Assembly (NCBI GenBank): GCA_026770025.1
Contig: JAMXDE010000010.1
Span: 2,356,001-2,420,000, forward strand
DNA length: 64,000 nucleotides
Reading direction: 5' to 3'
Source: Craspedostauros australis
Lineage: Eukaryota; Bacillariophyta; Bacillariophyceae; Mastogloiales; Achnanthaceae
This document shows positions 31,117 to 38,748 of the stretch, piece after piece. The position numbers were made by a program, and so were the translations under genes. Below the pieces are notes generated by a model, which was not told the origin of the DNA, ran no database searches, and saw only the letters and a list, made by a program, of their open reading frames with translations. Numbering within the stretch: position 1 is the first letter of the stretch; each line of letters begins with the position of its first letter.

Positions 31117-34100
31117 ATGTCCAACGCAATCCCAATCAACGACCCCATCCTGGCGCACGTCCTCAGCGTTCTCGGATATGACGACTCATCCAATGAATGG
31201 CTTATCTTGCACAATGAAGAGATCCAAACCATCATGGATTTCGCTTCGCTCCATCGCGAAGACATGCTCGATATGGACGTCACCATCCAGGTGCCTGATC
31301 CAGGATCCGACTACGTAGCCCAACTGTCTAAGGTAGCAATCCGGAAATTCATAAATGCCATTGGCTGGTTCAGTGTTCAACCTAATCCCACCGTAGAGAC
31401 ATGGCGGGAACTCAACCAAGCTTCGTACATGGAGTATGTCGCCCGGACGTTCACACCATCGCCCGCATCCTCAACCGCCATGCCCGATGGAACCACCAGC
31501 GCATTCCCCTTCGAACCAACGAAGACCGAACCAACGGAGAAGACCGGACGCGACCTCGCCGCAGATTTCAACCGTAGCATCAAGCGTAACATTAGCGACT
31601 ACCCAAAGTTGTCTGATGACAAGTACTTCGCTACGTTCCATCGTCGTCTGCGTGCCACCGCTGCTGCTCATGGCATCTCCAATGTTCTCGATGTTGACTA
31701 CACCCCATCCGATGAACAAGCCGAACTCTTCAAAGTGCAGTCCACCTTCATGTTCAACGTGTTTGTATCCAACCTGCAGACCACGAAGAGTAGGAAGTGT
31801 GTCACTCCATACGAATCGATCTGTGATGGACAAGCCGTCTACTGCAGGCTGGTCCGCGAGTACACCACCGGTGCCACCGCCGTCAACACCATCCGACGCA
31901 TCCGAGACGAGATCATCAAGTTCAAGCTGGATAAACAGTGGCGCAAGACTCGTGAACAGTTTCTGGACCTGTGGCAACACAAGGTTCACGAACTTGAGGC
32001 ATTGCGTGATGATCCGATCGACGACGCGACGAAGAAGGAGTGGTTGACCAACGCCATCGAGGCAGACAAGGCTCTGTACCAGTCTATCTTCCAGACTGAT
32101 TACCTGCAGACCGCTATCCTGGCCTACTCACCCGGCAAGTCCGCAACCACCATGGAGTTCGACACCCTCGTGGAGCTCGTTCGGTCGTACGCCGTCCAAC
32201 TCGATGGCCACGACGCCAACAAGCCAAAGACGCCACGGCAAGTCAACAACACTGATCAGCGCAAGCAACGCGGGAAGGATAAGGACGACGGACCCAATCT
32301 CTGGAAGCCCAACAAGGACTACAGCAAGGAGACACGAGAACGGCTGCCACGTGAGGAGTTCCAGAAGCTGTCGGATAAGCAACGCAGCGACTTCCTCCAA
32401 GCCCGGCGAGCCAAGTCCGGACGTGGTAAGAAGGACAAGCCTAGGCGTTCCGCCAACAACACCAACCGCAGTGGATCCACATCCAACCAGAACGACCAAC
32501 AGGACACCCAGGCCAGCGACAACGGTAGTAACAATAATGAGTCTAGTTCTACCGCCGGAACAGCAATCAACCGTATGCTTTCCAATGCCATGTCTAGCGC
32601 GTCCGGGAGCCCGCCGGCTACCCTCGTCATTGACGGTCGCACCTACACCCTGTCTCACACGAACGTATCGTACAAGTTCAACAACGCGAACGTGACTGTG
32701 CAAGGCGCATTGGTGGATGGAGGTGCGAACGGCGGTCTCGTTGGCGATGACATGCTGGTGATGGAGTCCACGTCCAACCGTGCTGATGTCTCTGGAATCG
32801 GCGACGCAGAGATCAAGGATCTGGCGCTGGTCACGGCCACCGCTGTCATCCAGACCACCTCAGGGCCGGTGATCGGTTGGTTCCATCAGTACGCCAACTA
32901 CGGGAAAGGGCGCACCATCCATTCTGCCAACCAACTCGCGGCATTTGGATTGGATGTCAATGAGCGACCCAAGAACCTCCCTGGCGGCCGGCAAACCATC
33001 GTCACACCAGACGGATTCATCATCCCGCTCACCGTGCGTCAAGGCCTCGCATACATGGATATGCACAAGCCAACTCAGGCAGAGCTAGACGATCTGCCAC
33101 ACGTGTTCTTCACCTCCGACCAAGAGTGGGACCCATCTGTCCTGGACGGGGAGGCTGATCTGGACAACATCCCCGCAACCGAACGCGGCGAAGACGACGA
33201 CATCGACATCACCATCTCCAAGTGCGTTCAGTACGCTCAATCCGCTGCAACGCTCGGGGATGGGGAGAAGGCCATCAAGGCCGAGCCACGCAACATCGTG
33301 GGTAAAGCGCCCAACTTCCATGCGCTACGGCCGTACTTCGGGTGGATTCCAGCAGACCGCGTGCGTGACACTCTTGCATGTACTACCCAGTGGTACCGCA
33401 TGTCTGAGCGTTATCCCATGCGTAAACACTATAAGTCTAGATTCCCCGCAGCCAATGTCAACCGACTACACGATGTTGTTTCCATGGACACGTTGTTCTC
33501 TGACACGCCTGCTCATCATGATGGAGTCCCTGGACACGGTGGATGTACCATGGTACAGGTGTTTGTGGGATCCAACACGCGCCTCACAGCGGCGTACCCT
33601 CTGGCAAGCGAGTCCCATGTTCCCCATGTTGTCCAGGACTTCATTCGGGAGCATGGTGCCATGGACGTGTTGATGTCCGACAACGCCACGGCGCAGATCG
33701 GAGGCAAGATGAAGGACATCCTCCGGCAGTACTGCATCGCAGACCACCAGTCCGAACCACACCACCAACATCAGAATCCTGTCGAGCGACGCATCCAGGA
33801 TATCAAGCGCACCACCAACGGCATCATGGACCGAACTGGCACCCCTGCCAGGTTCTGGCTCATCTGCACCTTGTACGTCGTGGGACTGCTCAACCATCTG
33901 TCACAGTCCACGGCGGGTCACATCACACCCATCCAGGCCGCCACTGGCCAACGTCCCGACGTGAGCAAGTATCTCAACTTCCACTGGTGGGAGCCGGTAT
34001 ACTACAAGGTTGGGAATGCTGCCTTCCCAGGCACCACGCAAGAACGGCGTGGACGCTGGGCTGGACCATGCGAGCACAAGGGTGATGAACTGACGTTCTG

Positions 34101-36576
34101 GGTACTAGATGAAGCAACGCAACGGCTGTTGCCACGCTCGAGCATCCGACGTGTGTCTGATGACGCGCGAAACCTTCGGGCAGACTACCCCCTGCCTGAT
34201 TCTGGGGAGGCTGGTAACGTGGATGACGAAGCTAGCGAAAACGGAAATCCTGATGATTTCGACAGTGACAGCACACCTAAAGCTAGACAACCCGTTGTGC
34301 ATGCACTATCTGACCTGGTAGCCACATCACATGGAGAATCAGATCCAGGCGTAGTCAAAGTCCCCAAGTTCAGTCCTGACGAGCTCCTCGGATTGACCTT
34401 CCTTCATCAACAGGATGGTCTCAAGTGGAGAGCTCGAGTGATCCGCAAGATCAAGGACGGTGACGCAGCCAACCATGACAACATCAAGATGCTGATCGCA
34501 TACGGCGATGACGACACTGAAGAGCTCATCGCATACACGGATCTAGCTGACATCATCGAACAGCAGCACGAACAGGAGATCGGCGACGGGGAGATGTGCG
34601 TTTTCAAAGCCATCACCGGTCATGAAGGCCCATTCCACTCCAGTCACATCAAGTACAACGGTTCCTCCTACAACGTAAAGGTACAATGGGAGGATGGCAG
34701 TGTGACCATGGAACCACTGGACGTGATAGCCAAAGACGACCCTGTATCCTGTGCAAAGTACGCCGCAGACAACAACCTCCTCGGTCTGCCTGGCTGGAAA
34801 AGATTCCGTAAACTAGCAAAGAGAAAGAAGAAACTCAATCGTCTTATCAATGCTGGTAAACGCAAAACACGTGCACAAGGTCCTATCTTCAAGTTTGGTG
34901 TTCAGGTTCCACGGAACGGAAAGGAAGCACGCCAGCTTGACGAGAAGAACGGCAACTCCAAGTGGGTAGACGCTGAGAGAAAAGAAATGGCTCAGCTCTA
35001 CGAGTATGGCACGTTCAAGGATCTCGGAAAGAACACTCGGAAACCAGACGGGTACAAGCAAATCAAGCTCCTCTGGGTGTACGACGTGAAGCACGACCTT
35101 CGGCACAAGGCAAGATGCGTAGCAGGAGGGCACTTAACGGATCCATGCAAGGATATGGCATATGCAGGAGTAGTCAATCTCAGATCATTCAGGATTGCAC
35201 TGCTTGCAGCAGAACTCAACAACCTCAAACCCATGGTGGGTGATATTGGTAATGCCTATCTAGAAGCCTACACAAAGGAGAAGATCTGTTTTGTAGCTGG
35301 TCCTGAGTTCCAAGAGTTTGCTGGTCACATGATGATCATTGTGAAAGCGCTCTACGGACTACGCACGTCTGGTGCACGATTCCACGAGTCTCTGGCCGAC
35401 ACACTCCGCGACATGAAGTTCTTTCAGTGCAAAGCTGACCCGGATGTGTGGATGAGGGATGCTGGTAGATGCTGGGAATACATCTGTGTGTACGTAGATG
35501 ATCTGATGGCCGTCATGGAAGACCCACAGTCATTCTTCGACACGCTCATCAACAAGTACAAGTACAAGTTGAAAGGTGTAGGACCAATCAAGTATCACCT
35601 CGGCGCAGACTTCGACCGAGACAAAGACGGGACCCTGACTATGAGCCCGCAATCTTACATCAAACGGATGCTGGCGAATTACGAACAGGTGCATGGGGAG
35701 CTTCCACGGACCTACACCAGTCCCATGGAACACAACGACGCCCCCGAGCTAGACACATCACGTGAACTAAACCCTGTAGAGACCAGACAGTTTCAATCAC
35801 TCATCGGCGCCCTTCAATGGTGCATCACATTGGGACGGTTTGATATTGCTGCAGCTGTGATGACTTTGTCTAGATTCAGAGCTCAACCCAGGATTGGTCA
35901 CATGGACCGCGCTAAACGTGTGTATGGATACCTCCGAAAGCGTTCTGATGCTGCCATCAGGTTCAGAACGGGAATTCCAGATCACGAGCGCTTCTTCACG
36001 GTTCCTGACCATGAATGGATGTACTCTGTATATGGTGACGCTGGAGAGGAGACCGCAGACGACGATCCAACACCCAAGGGCAAGGCAGTTCGAATGACGA
36101 CGTTTGTAGATGCCAACCTCATGCACTGCAAAGTGACAGGCAAATCTGCAACTGGTGTTCTCCATCTGCTCAACCAAACACCCATCGAATGGTTCAGCAA
36201 ACGCCAGACCACCGTCGAGACTGCAACCTACGGATCGGAATTCGTCGCGGCAAGACAGGCAACAGAGCAAGTGATTGCGATGCGCCTCACCCTTCGTGCA
36301 ATGGGGATTCCACTGGACGGACCTGCCTGGATGTTCGGAGACAACCAGAGCGTGATCACATCCTCCACCATCCCAAACAGTGTGTTGTCCAAACGACACA
36401 ACGCATTGGCGTACCACCGCGTGCGTGCCGCAGTAGCTGCGAAGATCCTGCATTTCTGCAAGATAGACGGAACGGAAAACGTAGCCGACGTCATGACCAA
36501 GTTCCTTCCATGGGCGAAGTACTGGCCGTTAGTGAGGCCGCTTCTGTTCTGGAAAGGAGAGACTCTGGGTGGATGA
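31117..36576 (+). CDS. Copia gag-pol polyprotein, intact
   Basis: 1819 residues from ATG 31117. Residues 1-400 are gag-like; a basic, Asn/Gln/Ser-rich stretch follows and there is no CCHC knuckle. The aspartic protease is VDGGANGG (D534). Integrase has a D791, D855, E890 triad (spacing 64 and 35). RT holds ARCVAGG, DIGNAYLEA, ALYGLRTSGARFHE and catalytic YVDD (D1461, D1462). RNase H carries D1665, E1708 in GSEF and D1742 in FGDNQS, followed by the Copia terminal VADVMTKFLP block. No frameshift or stop occurs, so translation as one polyprotein with protease processing is expected. Role: reverse transcription and integration of the element. Confidence 0.97.
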   Translation: MSNAIPINDPILAHVLSVLGYDDSSNEWLILHNEEIQTIMDFASLHREDMLDMDVTIQVPDPGSDYVAQLSKVAIRKFINAIGWFSVQPNPTVETWRELNQASYMEYVARTFTPSPASSTAMPDGTTSAFPFEPTKTEPTEKTGRDLAADFNRSIKRNISDYPKLSDDKYFATFHRRLRATAAAHGISNVLDVDYTPSDEQAELFKVQSTFMFNVFVSNLQTTKSRKCVTPYESICDGQAVYCRLVREYTTGATAVNTIRRIRDEIIKFKLDKQWRKTREQFLDLWQHKVHELEALRDDPIDDATKKEWLTNAIEADKALYQSIFQTDYLQTAILAYSPGKSATTMEFDTLVELVRSYAVQLDGHDANKPKTPRQVNNTDQRKQRGKDKDDGPNLWKPNKDYSKETRERLPREEFQKLSDKQRSDFLQARRAKSGRGKKDKPRRSANNTNRSGSTSNQNDQQDTQASDNGSNNNESSSTAGTAINRMLSNAMSSASGSPPATLVIDGRTYTLSHTNVSYKFNNANVTVQGALVDGGANGGLVGDDMLVMESTSNRADVSGIGDAEIKDLALVTATAVIQTTSGPVIGWFHQYANYGKGRTIHSANQLAAFGLDVNERPKNLPGGRQTIVTPDGFIIPLTVRQGLAYMDMHKPTQAELDDLPHVFFTSDQEWDPSVLDGEADLDNIPATERGEDDDIDITISKCVQYAQSAATLGDGEKAIKAEPRNIVGKAPNFHALRPYFGWIPADRVRDTLACTTQWYRMSERYPMRKHYKSRFPAANVNRLHDVVSMDTLFSDTPAHHDGVPGHGGCTMVQVFVGSNTRLTAAYPLASESHVPHVVQDFIREHGAMDVLMSDNATAQIGGKMKDILRQYCIADHQSEPHHQHQNPVERRIQDIKRTTNGIMDRTGTPARFWLICTLYVVGLLNHLSQSTAGHITPIQAATGQRPDVSKYLNFHWWEPVYYKVGNAAFPGTTQERRGRWAGPCEHKGDELTFWVLDEATQRLLPRSSIRRVSDDARNLRADYPLPDSGEAGNVDDEASENGNPDDFDSDSTPKARQPVVHALSDLVATSHGESDPGVVKVPKFSPDELLGLTFLHQQDGLKWRARVIRKIKDGDAANHDNIKMLIAYGDDDTEELIAYTDLADIIEQQHEQEIGDGEMCVFKAITGHEGPFHSSHIKYNGSSYNVKVQWEDGSVTMEPLDVIAKDDPVSCAKYAADNNLLGLPGWKRFRKLAKRKKKLNRLINAGKRKTRAQGPIFKFGVQVPRNGKEARQLDEKNGNSKWVDAERKEMAQLYEYGTFKDLGKNTRKPDGYKQIKLLWVYDVKHDLRHKARCVAGGHLTDPCKDMAYAGVVNLRSFRIALLAAELNNLKPMVGDIGNAYLEAYTKEKICFVAGPEFQEFAGHMMIIVKALYGLRTSGARFHESLADTLRDMKFFQCKADPDVWMRDAGRCWEYICVYVDDLMAVMEDPQSFFDTLINKYKYKLKGVGPIKYHLGADFDRDKDGTLTMSPQSYIKRMLANYEQVHGELPRTYTSPMEHNDAPELDTSRELNPVETRQFQSLIGALQWCITLGRFDIAAAVMTLSRFRAQPRIGHMDRAKRVYGYLRKRSDAAIRFRTGIPDHERFFTVPDHEWMYSVYGDAGEETADDDPTPKGKAVRMTTFVDANLMHCKVTGKSATGVLHLLNQTPIEWFSKRQTTVETATYGSEFVAARQATEQVIAMRLTLRAMGIPLDGPAWMFGDNQSVITSSTIPNSVLSKRHNALAYHRVRAAVAAKILHFCKIDGTENVADVMTKFLPWAKYWPLVRPLLFWKGETLGG

Positions 36577-36590
36577 ACAAGACTCCCGAC

Positions 36591-36601
36591 TATAGGGGAG
36601 T
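36591..36601 (+). promoter_or_regulatory. Polypurine tract before 3' LTR
   Basis: TATAGGGGAGT ends at the first base of the 3' LTR. The AGGGGAG core is the only purine run here and is short for a plus-strand primer. Confidence 0.55.
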
Positions 36602-37314
36602 ATCAACATCTAGATCGAAATTAGGTACCCATCTCCCATGACTGAAACGTGATTCACTATTTTTTGATTCGACTCGATTTGAGAGTATAGTCGAGTGAGT
36701 CTTGATACACGATTGATATTCGGTCACTACGGTCATCGAACATGACGTAGGCACTGACATCATCGTATGACGTCAGAGGATCGGTCATTGTGATCCTCGG
36801 AATCGAGATTATGTTTTAGTCATGGTACACTGACCTGTCTAGCCATGCCGAGTGCATCATCGAGCACGTGGCAACAATACTTAGGATCCAGAACAACATC
36901 GTCAGAGGTGATGCATGCACCTTGTCGACGTAGACGGATCAATCCATATGTGATCAAACAGAGATCAAGATTAGGCAAGACCAGGAGAGATGAAGAAAGA
37001 CCCAAAGGCGAGAATAACACGGAGTATCGTGTAGACCGACATGCCATCTTGGGCAATGTCTTAGAAAAGACTGCGAGAGAAACCACGAGGTAATCGAGCA
37101 GCGCGTTAGCAACCGTGCAATAGGCACCATCTTTAGAAATAGGAGATCATCATCTCATAATCCAAACTCAATCATCAATTGACACACCAACTAATAGAAA
37201 CAACAACAACACCAAACACACCAACTCCACCTCTTGGCTTGATCACCCTGGCGGCGTAGTAAGTGCAGTGTTTGGTGCTCCCCCCTTGTCCTGTGTGTAA
37301 TTGCTGATTATCAG
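36602..37314 (+). repeat. 3' LTR of the Copia element
   Basis: 713 bp, identical as read to 28801-29513, with the TGACGTCA palindrome repeated at 36768-36775. It reads toward the 3' part of the interrupted recombinase gene. Confidence 0.96.
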
Positions 37315-37319
37315 GAGGT
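37315..37319. repeat. Target-site duplication, right (GAGGT)
   Basis: Second copy of the GAGGT at 28796-28800. Reading from either copy, the recombinase frame continues in phase. Confidence 0.9.
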
Positions 37320-37563
37320 CTCCGAGCACGGCCGATGGCGACGCCAACGTGCCAACGAGGACATGCCCACCGCGTATCTTCAGTGGCCACTCGCCGACCG
37401 ACTGGCGATCACCGCACTCTGCATGTGACCGCCCGGCGCTCACTTTTCCCGTTGTTCTTCGTTTCTTCCACTTCTTTCTCTTTTGGGGGGGGGAACCCTC
37501 TTTTTCCGCCGCCTGCGACAAAATCAGGGGGCACCAAGAGGAAGATATTCTCCCTCTGCAAGG

Positions 37564-37747
37564 GGGGATTCCAGCGCTCTCCCTCCAACCATGATCGAAT
37601 CAGTCAACACCAACGCAAACAGCCGAGGCAGAGACCTGAGACGAACTTGGCTAGGAGGGATCGAGCCGGATGATCCAAGGCAAGCTTGGAGGTGCTAGTA
37701 AACCTACCACCCAACGCAGACAAAAGCTATGTGACTATGGATTAGCC
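37564..37747 (+). repeat. Split direct repeat B1
   Basis: 184 bp from GGGGATTCCAGCG to GGATTAGCC, directly abutting A2. Identical as read to B2 at 38330-38513. The 135 bases before it, after the recombinase stop, are G- and T-rich noncoding tail, including a run of nine G near 37483. Confidence 0.95.
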
Positions 37748-38297
37748 GGGTCACTTCTGGACATAATTGACTGGTTGATACAGACGACCCATACGACTCC
37801 AGGGCACCATTCACAGGAAGGAGACGGGACACGACAGAAATGCGAGTCACCCACGCGACCCCGCAACAGAGACCCGTCGTAACGGTTATAACGGCCACAC
37901 ATGGGCCGATCGCTTAAGTAATGACACTTCGAACCATGTGCGACAACGGTCATCTGATGGCAATGCGGAGCTCACAAAATGAACGACTGCGGCGACAAAA
38001 TCGAAACACAAACGAAAATTCGAGAACACGGAATGCACTATCTTGAGTAGCATTACAAACCCGCCAAGAGAGACAGAATCGGATAGTGAAGCAGGATCAA
38101 GACCCGCTCCGAGCAAATGAGAAACAAAGGAGGCCAAACGCGAAGGATCGAGGAGCCCAAAACAGAAAGAGAGAAGAAGAGAAAGTAAACAACAAAGCAG
38201 AGAAGCGATGGGACAGCGACGATCGAATCACCCACAATTTGGAAAAGACAACAGAATTGTCACACCTCCGCTTCGACGTACGCTTCCTTCAACGCTT
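37748..38297 (+). repeat. Split direct repeat A2
   Basis: 550 bp identical as read to A1 (21113-21662). The B1/A2 junction TAGCC-GGGTC is the junction a circular intermediate would have. A 32-base AT-rich then C-rich spacer follows before B2. Confidence 0.95.
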
Positions 38298-38329
38298 CAA
38301 AAATTTTTTAACCCACCTTCCCGCCCTTT

Positions 38330-38513
38330 GGGGATTCCAGCGCTCTCCCTCCAACCATGATCGAATCAGTCAACACCAACGCAAACAGCCGAGGCAGAGA
38401 CCTGAGACGAACTTGGCTAGGAGGGATCGAGCCGGATGATCCAAGGCAAGCTTGGAGGTGCTAGTAAACCTACCACCCAACGCAGACAAAAGCTATGTGA
38501 CTATGGATTAGCC
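38330..38513 (+). repeat. Split direct repeat B2 (right end of element)
   Basis: 184 bp identical as read to B1. It ends GGATTAGCC, after which host DNA resumes with ATGCCGATCGCG. The 235 host bases to 38748 are the 3' flank of the next gene. Confidence 0.93.
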
Positions 38514-38748
38514 ATGCCGATCGCGCGTGGGCGATCTGGCGAAGAAATTGCGTGCGAGCAGAGAGTGCCGGCGCCGACGGGCACACTCCTCACTCCGCTG
38601 CCAGAAGTACGTATCTGCATCATAGCATACATTCTCCCCAGATCGTATCTTTTCATTTATTATTTCAAGGTCAATTTAATTGTTGTCGTTGTTGTATCTA
38701 TTCATGACGAGTGCTCATTGCCAATAATAACGTGCAGCAAAAGGATCT

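Larger units (their letters stand above)
28801..37314 (+). mobile_element. Full-length Copia LTR retrotransposon (CoDi-like)
   Basis: 8514 bp: 713-bp 5' LTR, 1.6-kb leader, one 1819-residue gag-pol frame in Copia order (protease, integrase, RT, RNase H), short purine tract and 713-bp 3' LTR, flanked by GAGGT duplications. I found no base difference between the LTRs, so the insertion is very young and the element is a candidate for an active copy. It is nested in the recombinase gene of the older retroelement, in the same orientation. Assignment to the diatom CoDi group is inference from the overall organism and the polyprotein. Confidence 0.96.
27062..37428 (+). pseudogene. ORF3: tyrosine recombinase split by Copia insertion
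   Basis: The open frame runs 27062-28800 and resumes at 37320-37428 after the Copia element and one target copy. A Cys/His-rich zinc-finger-like segment lies at about 27440-27700 (CTGC, HQCC, CHTRYHKLCC, CEACTVRVH). The recombinase domain follows: Arg of the GWLRASE box at 28316, H-x-x-R at 28721-28732; the late GRW (Trp at 37336) and the likely nucleophile Tyr (37375 in TAYLQW) lie beyond the insertion, and the stop is at 37426. No in-frame ATG occurs before 27746, downstream of the Cys cluster, so expression by frameshift from ORF2 is likely. Interruption separates the catalytic residues, so the protein is inactive here. Confidence 0.9.
21113..38513 (+). mobile_element. DIRS/Ngaro-order tyrosine-recombinase retroelement
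   Basis: The element has the split-direct-repeat plan A1 (21113-21662), coding region, B1 (37564-37747), A2 (37748-38297), B2 (38330-38513), which is typical of PAT/Ngaro-like members of the DIRS order. It encodes a gag-like ORF1, RT plus RNase H (ORF2) and a tyrosine recombinase (ORF3), with no integrase. Without the nested Copia element it would be about 8.9 kb. No target duplication is seen, as expected. The flanks and the B1/A2 junction share only CC at the crossover: left TTCAACC, right TAGCC. A1 and A2 I read as identical, so insertion was fairly recent. ORF3 is broken by the Copia insertion, so this copy is no longer autonomous. Confidence 0.9.
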
